A stretch of DNA of 63,097 nucleotides from Paenibacillus timonensis. GTDB lineage: Bacteria; Bacillota; Bacilli; Paenibacillales; Paenibacillaceae. The translations under genes and the position numbers were made by a program. The notes under the pieces are model-generated. The model did not search any database. It was not told the DNA's origin and was given only the letters and a program-made list of their open reading frames with translations. The stretch is from NCBI RefSeq assembly GCF_022427145.1, contig NZ_JAKSXN010000031.1:1-63097 (forward strand). The letters are read 5' to 3'. Position 1 is the first letter of the stretch; the number at the start of each line of letters is the position of its first letter. Shown here in pieces: positions 1 to 8,900 of this stretch.

Positions 1-11
1 CCGAAGGGGAT

Positions 12-140
12 ATTCTATATGAAATTTCATATACATTTCGCCCGAAACCGCGGAATCGAGTGAATTCTATTCGATTTTTCATATATAAATGTGCTAATCA
101 CCGGGCTAACGGCGAAATGTATTCGATTTTTCGAACACAT
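12..140. repeat. Array of three short dyads at 52-nt spacing (family A, copy 1)
   Basis: Three AT-rich units align at 18, 70 and 122, so the spacing is exactly 52 nt. The first contains a perfect 18-bp palindrome (TATATGAAATTTCATATA, 16-33). The second and third share TTCGATTTTTC. A related array with the same wording and spacing lies at 54975-55160. It sits downstream of the efflux permease stop and may run beyond the left edge. Function unknown. Confidence 0.6.
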
Positions 141-156
141 TTGGTGACTAAGCGGC

Positions 157-1329
157 TTAATCGGTCCGCAGGGCGTAAATCGGGCGGAGCTTGGCGGCCT
201 TGTTGGCCGGAATCATCCCAAACACGACGCCGATAAACAGCGAGAAGCCGAAAGCGATGAGGACGATCGGGATGGATACGGTGGTCGTCAGCGACGAGTA
301 GCGGCCGATCAACGCGCTGGCCCCGTAGCCCAGCCCGATGCCGATCAAGCCGCCGAAACCGCTGAGCGCCGTCGATTCGACCATGAACTGCATCAGGATG
401 TCGCGCTTCTTGGCGCCGATCGCTTTGCGGACGCCGATTTCCCGGGTACGTTCGCTGACCGAGACGAGCATGATGTTCATGATACCGATGCCGCCGACGA
501 GCAGCGAGATGCCGGCGATGCCGCCCAGCGCCAGCGATAGCATCTGGGTCGTCGAGTTCAGCGTATCCAGCATCTCCTGGGAGTTAAAGATGCTGTACGC
601 GTTGTCGGCGTTCAGAAACTTTTTGTCCAGGGCGGCTTCCAGCGACGTTTTGACTGTTTCGATCTCCTTCGTGTCCTGCACCTGGACCGTAATGGAGCGC
701 ACGCCGCGGCTTTGGAGAAAACGCTCCGCCGTGGCGATCGGAATCAACAGCTTGTTATCGTTGGAGGCGGTCAGGCTCGAGCCTTTGGACTCCAGCAAAC
801 CGACGATGGTGAAGCTGCTTCCGTTCAACTGAATCGTTTGTCCGACCGGGTTATCCGTACCGAAGTAAGTGCTGGCCGCCTCGGTGCCGATCAGCGCCAC
901 CTTCATGCGGAACTCGTTGTCCATATCGATGATGTAACGTCCGGCTTGGACGTGGAAATCCTGGACCTCCTCGTAGGAAGGGGCAATGCCCTCGATCGAT
1001 AGGGTATCGTTGGTCGTCCCTTTCTTGGCGGTGACGGAGCCGCTGATCACGGGCGATACGGCCTTCACTCCTTCAAGGTCTCCCAAAGCCATCGCCTCTT
1101 CGAAGGATAGCGAAGTAGCGCTGCCCCGGCCCATGATATTCACCGTGAGCAGGTCGGTTCCCAGACCTTCGAGCTGGTCGGTAATTTGCGACGTCGTGCC
1201 TTGCCCTACGGAAACGAGCGTGATGACGGAGGAGACGCCGATAATGATGCCCAGCATCGTGAGAAAAGAGCGGATCTTGGCGCCGGCGATGCTCTTCCAA
1301 GCCATTTTGATGCTTTGCAGCAGGTTCAT
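157..1329 (-). CDS. MacB-type ABC transporter permease (FtsX fold)
   Basis: 390 residues. One membrane segment near the N terminus (about 20-40) is followed by a long extracytoplasmic MacB core domain (about 50-240) and three C-terminal membrane segments (about 268-290, 325-345, 358-378), the classical MacB/FtsX-like layout. The stretch TREIGVRKAIGAKKRDI before the second membrane segment is the conserved coupling region of this family. It is the last gene of a three-gene minus-strand operon and overlaps the ATPase stop by 4 nt, so translation is probably coupled. It is expected to export a peptide, antibiotic or lipid-like substrate together with the ATPase and the adaptor. The substrate cannot be told from sequence. 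Confidence 0.93.
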   Translation of the reverse strand: MNLLQSIKMAWKSIAGAKIRSFLTMLGIIIGVSSVITLVSVGQGTTSQITDQLEGLGTDLLTVNIMGRGSATSLSFEEAMALGDLEGVKAVSPVISGSVTAKKGTTNDTLSIEGIAPSYEEVQDFHVQAGRYIIDMDNEFRMKVALIGTEAASTYFGTDNPVGQTIQLNGSSFTIVGLLESKGSSLTASNDNKLLIPIATAERFLQSRGVRSITVQVQDTKEIETVKTSLEAALDKKFLNADNAYSIFNSQEMLDTLNSTTQMLSLALGGIAGISLLVGGIGIMNIMLVSVSERTREIGVRKAIGAKKRDILMQFMVESTALSGFGGLIGIGLGYGASALIGRYSSLTTTVSIPIVLIAFGFSLFIGVVFGMIPANKAAKLRPIYALRTD

Positions 1330-2027
1330 GCCGGGTTCCCCCGATCTTCGACGATCCGTCCATCCTGAATCCGAATGAGCCGCTTGGCTTGCTCGGCGAT
1401 GGAGAGGTCATGGGTGATGATGATGATCGTATGACCCAGCGCATTTAGCTCCTTCATCTTGTCCATCACCTCGACGCCGGTTTTGCTGTCGAGCGCTCCG
1501 GTGGGTTCGTCCGCCAGCAACATCGGCGGCGCGCCGGCGATCGCCCGGGCGATCGCGACGCGCTGCTGCTGCCCGCCCGACAATTCGGACGGGCGATGGT
1601 GCATCCGGTCGTCCAAACCGACGAGACGGAGCGACTCCTCGACGGAGATTTTCCGCTCCTTATGCGGGACATTGCGGTAGATCAACGGCAGCTCGACATT
1701 TTCGTAGGCGGTTAATTTGGGCAACAGGTTAAACTGCTGGAAAATGAACCCGATCTTCTCGTTGCGAATCGTGGCCAGTTTATTGTCGGACAACTTGCGA
1801 ACGTCCTGTCCGTCGAGCAGATACGTGCCTTCGTTCGCCACGTCCAGGCACCCCAGCATGTTCATCAGCGTGGATTTACCGGAGCCGGACGGCCCGATAA
1901 TGGCCACGAATTCGCCGTGCCGAACCTGAAAGCTGATGTCGCTGAGCACGGTCATCATTTCACCGGCCATGCGATACCCGTGACCGAGGTGCTGCACGTC
2001 GATCAAGGGGGGAGTTGCCGTGCCCAT
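1326..2027 (-). CDS. MacB-type ABC transporter ATPase
   Basis: 233 residues, normal length for a stand-alone LolD/MacB-class nucleotide-binding subunit. Walker A GPSGSGKS is at about 45-52, the Q-loop FQQFN near 96-100, the ABC signature [10 protein letters not shown] at 149-158 and Walker B LLADEP at 170-175, followed by the H-loop in IIIITHD. The start ATG shares its A with the adaptor stop (TAATG) and the stop overlaps the permease start. The three proteins are therefore almost certainly one exporter. Motifs are intact, so ATP hydrolysis is expected. Confidence 0.95.
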   Translation of the reverse strand: MGTATPPLIDVQHLGHGYRMAGEMMTVLSDISFQVRHGEFVAIIGPSGSGKSTLMNMLGCLDVANEGTYLLDGQDVRKLSDNKLATIRNEKIGFIFQQFNLLPKLTAYENVELPLIYRNVPHKERKISVEESLRLVGLDDRMHHRPSELSGGQQQRVAIARAIAGAPPMLLADEPTGALDSKTGVEVMDKMKELNALGHTIIIITHDLSIAEQAKRLIRIQDGRIVEDRGNPA

Positions 2028-3583
2028 TATCTTCCACCTCCGCCGCCGAATCCGCCTGCGCCGGTTGGAGCAGTCGCGCCCCCGCCGGGAGCCGCGCCTC
2101 CGCCGAAGCCGGCACCGTCTCCGCCGCCGAATCCGCTGCTTCCGCCAAATCCGCCTTGCATTCTCATCTGCTGCTGTTGGGCAGCGGAACCGGAGGAGGT
2201 GCTGATGACCGTCGGGATCACGACTTCTTGGCCTTCGGTTAATCCGCTGACGATTTCGATCAACGTTTCGTTATGCACGCCGACTTCCACGACCTGCATG
2301 CGGCCGCCCGTGCCGCCGGTTACCCCGGTAGCTCCGGGCGTTCCGTTGTCCCGAGCCTGGCCTTGGCGGTTCGTCGGGGCTTCCGCGGCGCTGCCGCTGC
2401 GGGCGGCGGCCCCGGCTTGCGGCGGCGTCCCCTCGGCAGCCGGCGCTGGTCCGCCGTCCGGCGCGGCCCCGGACTGGCCCTGGTCCACCCGGCCGTTGCC
2501 GGACGAACCCGCGCTAGGCGCACTGCCCGCGCCGGGGGTCGCATCGCCCGCGCTCGGCGCGTCGCCCGCACCAGAGCTGCCAGCGCCCGGCCGGCTCTCG
2601 GCGGCCCCGCCGGCGGGATTCGCCGCTCCGCCAGCCGCGCTCTCCGCGCCGCCCCCGGTCCCCGGCAGCAGGACCACGTACCGGCCGCCCCGCTGCTGAA
2701 CCGCCTCGATCGGCAGGGTCAAGACGTCCTGCTTCTCCTCGGTGATGATCGTCGCTTCCGCCGACATGCCTACCCGCACGCCTTCGGAATCGTTCAGCGC
2801 GATCGTGACGTCGAATAACGACACGCCGCCCGAGGCCACCCCTTCGTCGGCGATGTCGGAGACGGTACCTTCAAAGGTCTGTTCCGGCAAAGCGTCGACC
2901 TTTACGGTCGCCTTCATGCCTTCCTTGACGCTGGGGATATCCAGCTCATCAACCTGAATCTTGACGCTCAGCTTCTGGTAATCGTTGATGACGAACAGCT
3001 CGCTTCCGCTTTTGGCCTGCTCGCCGGCCGTGATGTTGACGGCGGTGACGGTGCCGTCGATCGGCGAGGTTAACGGATCGGGCGGTACCGTGTCTTCCTG
3101 CAGCTTGGCAATCTCCGCCTCGGTGTTGCCGATGTTCAGCTCCTGCTTGGTGATCGACTTTTTCGTGGCGTTCAGCGTCTGCTCATCAGCGCCTTCCTGG
3201 ACTTGCCGCTTAAACTGGTCCTGCAGATCCGCCAGGTCCAATTTTTGCGATTCCAGGGAGGATTGCTGCGCTTTGAGGTTGTCGGAGTTATCGGTGCCCT
3301 CAAACGTAAGCAGCACCTGCCCTTTCTTTACGACGTCGCCCGCCTTTACGCGGACCTCGCTGACTTTGCCTTCGTCCTTCGTGCGGACGCTTTCGCTCTC
3401 GGTGGAGACGGTAGAGCCCGAGCCGGACACGCTGACGGTAATGTCGCCTTTGCTGACCCGCGTCGTATTCTGAACGGGCGCCGCTGCTTGCTTGGGCTTG
3501 TTCGAAATCGTCAGGATTAAAATAAGCGCGATGGCGATTATCCCCACGCCTCCGATCCCGATCCACAACCACTTCTTGTTCAA
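2027..3583 (-). CDS. MacA/RND-type membrane fusion adaptor with large low-complexity insert
   Basis: 518 residues. It has an N-terminal signal anchor (about 5-27), a biotinyl-lipoyl-like half (about 64-98), a coiled-coil hairpin (about 99-165), the second lipoyl half (SPIDGTVTAVNI, about 173-184) and a beta-barrel domain (about 200-290), the usual HlyD/MacA order. Two things are odd. A run of roughly 120 residues made almost only of Gly, Ala, Ser and Pro (about 308-428) splits the membrane-proximal domain, and the C-terminal tail is Gly-rich. First gene of the exporter operon. The ATG is preceded by GGAGGG. The adaptor would link permease and cell envelope outside the membrane. Confidence 0.92.
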   Translation of the reverse strand: MNKKWLWIGIGGVGIIAIALILILTISNKPKQAAAPVQNTTRVSKGDITVSVSGSGSTVSTESESVRTKDEGKVSEVRVKAGDVVKKGQVLLTFEGTDNSDNLKAQQSSLESQKLDLADLQDQFKRQVQEGADEQTLNATKKSITKQELNIGNTEAEIAKLQEDTVPPDPLTSPIDGTVTAVNITAGEQAKSGSELFVINDYQKLSVKIQVDELDIPSVKEGMKATVKVDALPEQTFEGTVSDIADEGVASGGVSLFDVTIALNDSEGVRVGMSAEATIITEEKQDVLTLPIEAVQQRGGRYVVLLPGTGGGAESAAGGAANPAGGAAESRPGAGSSGAGDAPSAGDATPGAGSAPSAGSSGNGRVDQGQSGAAPDGGPAPAAEGTPPQAGAAARSGSAAEAPTNRQGQARDNGTPGATGVTGGTGGRMQVVEVGVHNETLIEIVSGLTEGQEVVIPTVISTSSGSAAQQQQMRMQGGFGGSSGFGGGDGAGFGGGAAPGGGATAPTGAGGFGGGGGR

Positions 3584-3819
3584 TCGAATCCCTCCAGCCT
3601 ATGTATTCCGCCTGCAAGCTTCAGAGCTTGTACGGCATTTTGCACTAAACAAGTCGAGCTTATTTTAAAGGACGAAGATGAGGCCAACCTGAAGCCTAGC
3701 TGAAAGTTTTCTGAATGGATTTTTTTGCATGGACGGGGCAATCGGAAAAATATATCATGGCGTCATCTGCTGCGATCTAGTACAATAAATGTAACATTTT
3801 CCGGGGAGGACCTTTTTTC

Positions 3820-4176
3820 ATGGATCAACGTCCGTCTGAAACGCCTTATTCGTATTCCACTTTCAACCAATATCCGCCGTCGGCACCGCCGGCGCCGCCA
3901 AAAACGAACGGCAAATCGATCGTATCGCTGGTGCTGGGCATTCTCTCGATTGTCATTCCGTACGTCGGATTTATTTTGGGGATCGTCGCCATCGTATTCT
4001 CCAGCTTGTCGTTTAAGGAGATTAAACGCACGGGCGAGCAGGGCAAGGGATTAAGCGTTGCCGGCCTCGTTTGCGGCATCATCGGCACGGCGCTGTACGG
4101 CATCATTATCGTGATCGCGATTATCGCGGTTTTGGTATATGCCACAACGTGGGATTCGACGTACAGCACGTTTTAA
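3820..4176 (+). CDS. DUF4190-type small membrane protein
   Basis: 118 residues. A Pro/Tyr-rich cytoplasmic N terminus (about 1-30) is followed by two hydrophobic regions (about 34-65 and 85-112) separated by a basic loop (KEIKRTGEQGKG), matching the DUF4190 family found in many Gram-positive bacteria. GGGGAGGA lies 10 nt upstream of the ATG. It is monocistronic, with a terminator-like hairpin after it. The function of the family is not known; a role in the envelope is only a guess. Confidence 0.8.
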   Translation: MDQRPSETPYSYSTFNQYPPSAPPAPPKTNGKSIVSLVLGILSIVIPYVGFILGIVAIVFSSLSFKEIKRTGEQGKGLSVAGLVCGIIGTALYGIIIVIAIIAVLVYATTWDSTYSTF

Positions 4177-4190
4177 ACGACTAGAACCAA

Positions 4191-4222
4191 AGCACCGCTG
4201 CCCCTGGGCGCGGTGTTTCTTC
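4191..4222 (+). terminator. Probable intrinsic terminator after the DUF4190 gene
   Basis: AGCACCGC pairs with GCGGTGTT around a short loop and is followed by TTTCTTCATTTTT. The T-tract is interrupted, so strength is uncertain. Confidence 0.55.
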
Positions 4223-4325
4223 ATTTTTCTCCGGCGTTGATCAAGCCGGGCGTGCTGGAAAAGGCGCGCAAAGTTTGTGATAATAGAAACAATCGCAATT
4301 TTTAGAATGAAAGAGGGATTCTGCC

Positions 4326-6560
4326 ATGACGCAAACGGAGACGAACGGAACAGCGGGGCAAGGTAAGGCCGATGCGGGGGAACAGGAGCGGATCATCGCC
4401 CAAATCGCCAAGGAGCTGGGACTATCTCTGAAGCAGGTGCGAACGACGATCGGGCTGCTGGACGAAGGCAATACGATTCCGTTTATCGCGCGTTACCGGA
4501 AGGAAATGACCGGGGAGCTGGATGAGAACCAGCTTCGCAGCATCGAGGAGCGGACGCAATATCTCCGCAACCTGGAGGAGCGGAAGCGGGAAGTCGTGCG
4601 GATCATTGACGAGCAGGGCAAGCTGACGGACGAGCTGTCGGCGGCGATTGCCAAAGCGGTGAAGCTGCAGGAAGTGGAGGACCTCTATCGGCCATACCGG
4701 CAGAAACGGAAAACCCGGGCGAGCGTGGCCAAGGAGAAAGGGCTGGAACCGCTGGCGGAATGGCTGCTGTCGCAGCCGAAGCAGGGCGATCCGTTAGGGG
4801 AAGCGGCGAAGTTCACGGCGGCGGCCGGGATCGAAAACGGCGTGGAGACGGCCGAGGAGGCGCTGCAGGGGGCGATGGATATCGTCGCCGAGCAGGTTGC
4901 GGACGAAGCCGCCACCCGGGCCTGGGTCCGCAAATATACGATGGATCACGGACTGATGGTGTCCGAGGCGAAGACGCCGGAAGAGGAATCCGTCTACGAG
5001 ATGTATTACAACTACCGGGAAGCGGCCAAAAAAATGCCGTCCCACCGCATCCTCGCCATGAACCGCGGCGAGCGGGAGAACGTGCTGAAGGTGTCGCTGG
5101 AATTGGACGCCGAGGCGATCTGCCGCTACATCGCCGGCCAGGTCATTCGCGGACGTTCCGCGACGGAGGACGTGTTGCGCGCGGCGATCGACGATGCTTA
5201 TAAGCGCCTGATCGCCCCGTCGATCGAGCGTGAAGTCCGCGGCGAGCTGACGGAAAAAGCCGAAGCTCAGGCGATTTCGATCTTCGCCGGCAATTTGCGC
5301 AGCTTGCTGCTGCAGCCGCCGGTTCGCGGCAAAAACGTCCTTGGCGTTGACCCGGCTTACCGGACCGGCTGCAAGCTCGCCGTCGTGGACGACACCGGCA
5401 AGCTGCTGGAGGTGGAGGTCACCTACCCGACGCCGCCGAACAACAAGAAACGGGAAGCGGCGGCCAAGTTCCACGAGCTGATCGACAAATACGGCGTCGA
5501 ACTGATCGTCATCGGCAACGGCACCGCTTCGCGGGAGACGGAGCAGTTCGTTGCCGAAGTCATCGCGGAACGCAAGGGCAAGGACCGCGAGCTGGCGTAC
5601 CTGATCGTTAACGAGGCTGGCGCCAGCGTATATTCGGCCTCCAAGCTGGCGCAAGAAGAGTTCCCGGATCTGGACGTTGCCGAACGGAGCGCGGTGTCCA
5701 TTGCACGGCGGCTTCAGGACCCGCTGGCCGAATTGGTCAAGATCGAGCCGAAGGCGATTGGCGTCGGCCAATACCAGCATGACGTATCCCAGAAGCATCT
5801 CGACGAAAGCCTGAAGAACGTCGTGGAATCGGCCGTCAACCACGTCGGCGTGGACGTCAATACCGCGTCGCCGGCGCTCTTGTCCTACGTGTCCGGCGTA
5901 AACGCGACGACGGCGAAGAACATTGTCAAGTTCCGCGAGGAGAACGGACGCTTTAAGAGCCGTAAACAGCTGCAAAAGGTGCCGCGGCTTGGCGCCAAGA
6001 CGTTCGAGCAGTGCGTCGGCTTCCTGCGGATCGACGGAGGCGAGCATCCGCTCGACAAGACGCCGATCCACCCGGAATCCTACGACGTGGTGAACCGGCT
6101 GTTCGCCGAGCTGGGCGTCTCGCTGAATCAGCTGGGCTCCAAGGAGCTCAACGAGAAGCTGGCCGCGCTGGATCCAAGCGAACTGGCGCCGCGCCTCGAG
6201 GTTGGCGTGCCCACGCTGCGCGACATTCTCGAAAGCCTGCAGCGTCCGGGGCGGGACCCTCGCGAGGAGCTGCCGCTGCCGATTTTCCGTACCGACGTGC
6301 TGAAGATCGAGGATTTGGTCCCAGGCATGGAGCTGCAAGGCACCGTACGCAATGTCATCGATTTTGGCGCTTTCGTCGATATCGGGATCAAGAACGACGG
6401 GCTCGTGCACATCTCCCAGCTGAGCAACGGATACGTGAAGCATCCGATGGACGTCGTATCCGTCGGCGACAACGTCACCGTCTGGGTGCTGAACGTGGAC
6501 GTCAAGAAAGGCCGGGTCGGCTTAACGATGCGAGGCCCTGCCGAGGTAAAGGCACAATAA
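4326..6560 (+). CDS. tex: Tex family RNA-binding transcription accessory protein
   Basis: 744 residues, typical for Tex. Domains in order: N-terminal Tex/HTH region (about 20-220), YqgF/RNase H-like domain (about 345-450, with VLGVDPAYRTGCK), helix-hairpin-helix region (about 510-580, VNTASPALLSYVSGVN) and a C-terminal S1 domain (about 662-736). Tex binds nucleic acid and is linked to transcription and RNA quality control. In Firmicutes it is usually non-essential. The ATG follows AAAGAGGGATTCTGCC. A strong hairpin terminator follows. Confidence 0.96.
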   Translation: MTQTETNGTAGQGKADAGEQERIIAQIAKELGLSLKQVRTTIGLLDEGNTIPFIARYRKEMTGELDENQLRSIEERTQYLRNLEERKREVVRIIDEQGKLTDELSAAIAKAVKLQEVEDLYRPYRQKRKTRASVAKEKGLEPLAEWLLSQPKQGDPLGEAAKFTAAAGIENGVETAEEALQGAMDIVAEQVADEAATRAWVRKYTMDHGLMVSEAKTPEEESVYEMYYNYREAAKKMPSHRILAMNRGERENVLKVSLELDAEAICRYIAGQVIRGRSATEDVLRAAIDDAYKRLIAPSIEREVRGELTEKAEAQAISIFAGNLRSLLLQPPVRGKNVLGVDPAYRTGCKLAVVDDTGKLLEVEVTYPTPPNNKKREAAAKFHELIDKYGVELIVIGNGTASRETEQFVAEVIAERKGKDRELAYLIVNEAGASVYSASKLAQEEFPDLDVAERSAVSIARRLQDPLAELVKIEPKAIGVGQYQHDVSQKHLDESLKNVVESAVNHVGVDVNTASPALLSYVSGVNATTAKNIVKFREENGRFKSRKQLQKVPRLGAKTFEQCVGFLRIDGGEHPLDKTPIHPESYDVVNRLFAELGVSLNQLGSKELNEKLAALDPSELAPRLEVGVPTLRDILESLQRPGRDPREELPLPIFRTDVLKIEDLVPGMELQGTVRNVIDFGAFVDIGIKNDGLVHISQLSNGYVKHPMDVVSVGDNVTVWVLNVDVKKGRVGLTMRGPAEVKAQ

Positions 6561-6569
6561 GGCAGTCAC

Positions 6570-6618
6570 AAAAAAGAGCCGAAGCTGTGGAAATTTCCGC
6601 GGCTTACGGCTCTTTTTT
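6570..6618. terminator. Bidirectional intrinsic terminator between tex and the crp-like gene
   Basis: AAAAAAGAGCCG pairs with CGGCTCTTTTTT. The A-tract on the left and T-tract on the right let it serve both the plus-strand tex gene and the convergent minus-strand regulator. Confidence 0.85.
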
Positions 6619-6661
6619 GTGCGATCCAGGATTAGGATTCCCCATCGTCCAGGCTCTCGTT

Positions 6662-7345
6662 CTACATCCCGGCGGATTGCCTGAGCTTGTCCGGGGCGAG
6701 GACGAGAATCATCTTCTTGTCGACCCGGATCTGCTCGCTGTACTGCAGATCCAGCATGACCTTGGTTACCGTCTCGCGCACGGTACCGGACATATCGGCG
6801 AGCTGTTGGTGCGTCAGCTTGAAGGCGATGAGAATGCCGTCCGGCTTCGGCGAACCATGCTGTTCCATCAAGCGCAGCAGCGTCCGCACGATCCGCGTCC
6901 GGGCGTCCAGCAGCGTCAGGTCCATAATCAGCTCATTGGCTTTCCGCAGGCGTCCAAGCGTCGTCTCCAGAATTTTCAGGGAAATCAGCGGGTTTTGCTG
7001 CAGCAGGCCAATGAAGTCCCGCCGTTTCAGCACGTACAGGATCGACTTCTCAATCGTCCGCGCTGAAGCAGATCGCAGTTGAACGCTCTCCAGGAGCGCC
7101 ATTTCCCCAAAGAAGTCCCCTTCGCTCAACACCGATAAAATAATGTCCCGGTTCTCGTCATTCCGGTAGATATGGATGAGGCCGGATTGGATCAGGTACA
7201 GCTCGTCCCCTTCCTCGTCTTCCAGAAAAATGGTCGTCCCTTTATCGTATTCCCGGGTGATGAACAGCGGCGCCATCTTGGCCAGATCCACGGGATCCAG
7301 ATGCTCGAAATACGGAAAACGCCGGATTAATTCGAAATCGTTCAT
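6662..7345 (-). CDS. Crp/Fnr-family transcription regulator
   Basis: 227 residues. An N-terminal cyclic-nucleotide-binding beta barrel (about 10-125) leads by a long helix (about 126-145) to a C-terminal winged helix (about 150-222, recognition helix within TVRETVTKVMLDLQ). The phosphate-binding cassette looks complete: FGEMALLE (79-86), then R91-S92 in the RSAS motif, the residues that contact the cyclic phosphate in true cAMP receptors. There is no cysteine cluster for an Fe-S centre, unlike Fnr. I chose the second of two in-frame ATGs because AAAGGAGG is 7 nt from it but only 1 nt from the first. It is divergent from the HD-GYP-like gene and lies 1.6 kb from an adenylate cyclase. cAMP is the obvious ligand candidate, by inference. 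Confidence 0.93.
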   Translation of the reverse strand: MNDFELIRRFPYFEHLDPVDLAKMAPLFITREYDKGTTIFLEDEEGDELYLIQSGLIHIYRNDENRDIILSVLSEGDFFGEMALLESVQLRSASARTIEKSILYVLKRRDFIGLLQQNPLISLKILETTLGRLRKANELIMDLTLLDARTRIVRTLLRLMEQHGSPKPDGILIAFKLTHQQLADMSGTVRETVTKVMLDLQYSEQIRVDKKMILVLAPDKLRQSAGM

Positions 7346-7404
7346 CAGCATGCCTCCTTTAGTAAAAATGGCGTCGGACCGAAAGACCCATTTCTTAAAG
7401 CAGG

Positions 7405-7468
7405 GTTTCGGGATCGAAACACGAAAAAAAGTGACTTTTTTCATATTTTGTAGCTTGGGCCACAAAAT
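7405..7468. promoter_or_regulatory. Two inverted repeats in the crp / HD-GYP divergent promoter region
   Basis: GTTTCG-GGAT-CGAAAC lies at 7405-7420. ATTTTGT-N10-ACAAAAT lies at 7445-7468. The second keeps the TGT-N10-ACA spacing of Crp-type operators (TGTGA-N6-TCACA) but not the inner G/A bases. The 238-nt intergenic region must hold promoters for both genes, so these are reasonable operator candidates. No binding is shown by sequence alone. Confidence 0.4.
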
Positions 7469-7583
7469 TTTGGATTTCATCCTGATAAAGTAGTCCCTAA
7501 GAATTAAATTCGAGATGATTCGACAGTTTCCTTCCATCTTGAAATATCGGATGGGGGACGGTAGAAATATAGGGGGTTGGAGC

Positions 7584-8738
7584 ATGAAATCGATACGTGT
7601 GGAGTTGTTGAAGCCCGGCGACGTTCTCGGAAGAGCCATATTGAGTCGTTCCGGCTTGTCGATTTTGGAAGAAGGCACGGTGTTTACGGAGGCTTACATA
7701 AAGCGGATGAAAGAACTTGGCATCACCTCGGTTGTTGTGCGGGAGGTTCCGGAGCGGGGAAGTTTCGGGTTCCGGGCAAATCATATCTTCCCGTTATCGG
7801 GCGAAGCCGCAGAATCAGTTGCGGAAGTCATGGACAACGTGGACGTACCGGACCCGCTGGTCCGGAAACAAGCCATGGAGGAATTAGTGGCGTTAACCCT
7901 GCCGGAAAAAATCGAAGGCCGGCTGTCGGCCCCCCTGATCGAAGACCGGTTCAAGCGTTTGTTTCGCGGGATCATCTGCGATATTTCCTCGCATGCCAAG
8001 CTGATCGACCAGTTGGCTATGATGCTGCAATGCGATCGGCGACTCTTTGACCATTCGTTGAATGTGGCGAAGCTGTCCGCCATGTTGGGGGTTTCCCGTC
8101 AATTCGATAATGCCAGGCTGCTGGACTTGACGGTGGGGGGACTGTTGTTCGATATCGGCATGACCCGTATGCCGCGATCCTTGATTCGCGCCAACCGGCG
8201 GTTGTCCCGGGAGGAGCGGAGAACGCTGGAGAACCATGCGATCGAAGGCTACCGCATCATGATTGCGCTGGACGGGGTTTCGACCGAATCGGCGAAATGC
8301 GCCTTGCTGCACCACGAACGTTACGACGGCAGCGGATATCCGGTCCGGATGTCGGGCGGAGAAATTCCCGAAATGGCGCAGATCGTTGCGATGGCCGACG
8401 TCTTTGACGCTTTGACCTCGCCGCGTTACCATCGGCAGGCCTACACGGAGAACGAGGCCATCGAGTTTCTGTTCGGGGCCGGCGACCGATACTTCGATGC
8501 GGAGCTCGTCAAACAATTCGTAAAGCATATTTCCCTGTTTCCGGTGTCCACGCTCATCAAGCTAAGCAACGGTCAAATTGCGGAGGTTGCTTCCAATGCC
8601 AACGGCTTCGCGCATCGCCCGGTGGTACGCGTCCTGCGGGAAGCGGACGGAACTCGCGTCCGTTACCCTTACGAGCTGGATCTGTCCACGAAGCGGGACG
8701 TCGTCGTGCTTCATTCCTGCGAGGGTCTGCATTCCTAA
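7584..8738 (+). CDS. HD-GYP-like protein with a degenerate HD motif
   Basis: 384 residues. An N-terminal region (about 1-130, starting MKSIRVELLKPGDVLG, similar to the DUF3391-like leader of many HD-GYP proteins) is followed by an HD-GYP domain (about 150-325). The GYP part is intact (HHERYDGSGYP, then EIPEMAQIVAMADVFDALT). The HD pair, normally HDIGK, reads F189-D190-I-G-M, so the metal-binding histidine and the following lysine are missing. Classical enzymes hydrolyse cyclic di-GMP; this one may be inactive or act as a binder. The start is the ATG after GGGGGTTGGAGC, preferred over an upstream in-frame ATG without a ribosome site. A terminator follows. Confidence 0.88.
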   Translation: MKSIRVELLKPGDVLGRAILSRSGLSILEEGTVFTEAYIKRMKELGITSVVVREVPERGSFGFRANHIFPLSGEAAESVAEVMDNVDVPDPLVRKQAMEELVALTLPEKIEGRLSAPLIEDRFKRLFRGIICDISSHAKLIDQLAMMLQCDRRLFDHSLNVAKLSAMLGVSRQFDNARLLDLTVGGLLFDIGMTRMPRSLIRANRRLSREERRTLENHAIEGYRIMIALDGVSTESAKCALLHHERYDGSGYPVRMSGGEIPEMAQIVAMADVFDALTSPRYHRQAYTENEAIEFLFGAGDRYFDAELVKQFVKHISLFPVSTLIKLSNGQIAEVASNANGFAHRPVVRVLREADGTRVRYPYELDLSTKRDVVVLHSCEGLHS

Positions 8739-8749
8739 ACGCATTACCG

Positions 8750-8780
8750 AGCCAGCGAAACGGATTCGCTGGCTTTTCGG
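8750..8780 (+). terminator. Intrinsic terminator after the HD-GYP-like gene
   Basis: AGCCAGCGAA pairs with TTCGCTGGCT, followed by TTTTCGGTTT. It separates the HD-GYP-like gene from the cyclase operon, which must then have its own promoter. Confidence 0.75.
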
Positions 8781-8900
8781 TTTCCGGGGCGAACCCGCCA
8801 TGAAATCGTTGAGAAAATTTATCCAAAAAAACCGAAGACTAGGTCAAAAGTTGTGTTATTCTTAAAATGGAATCATTACAACCGATCGGGAAGTGAATGT

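Noticed and set aside
2273..2818. Open frames on the plus strand over the adaptor gene's low-complexity part
   Set aside because: They are Arg/Ala-rich shadows of the GC-rich repeat-like insert and have no ribosome sites.
4794..6443. 549-codon open frame opposite tex
   Set aside because: Same effect of codon bias; the composition is His/Arg/Gln-rich and without motifs.
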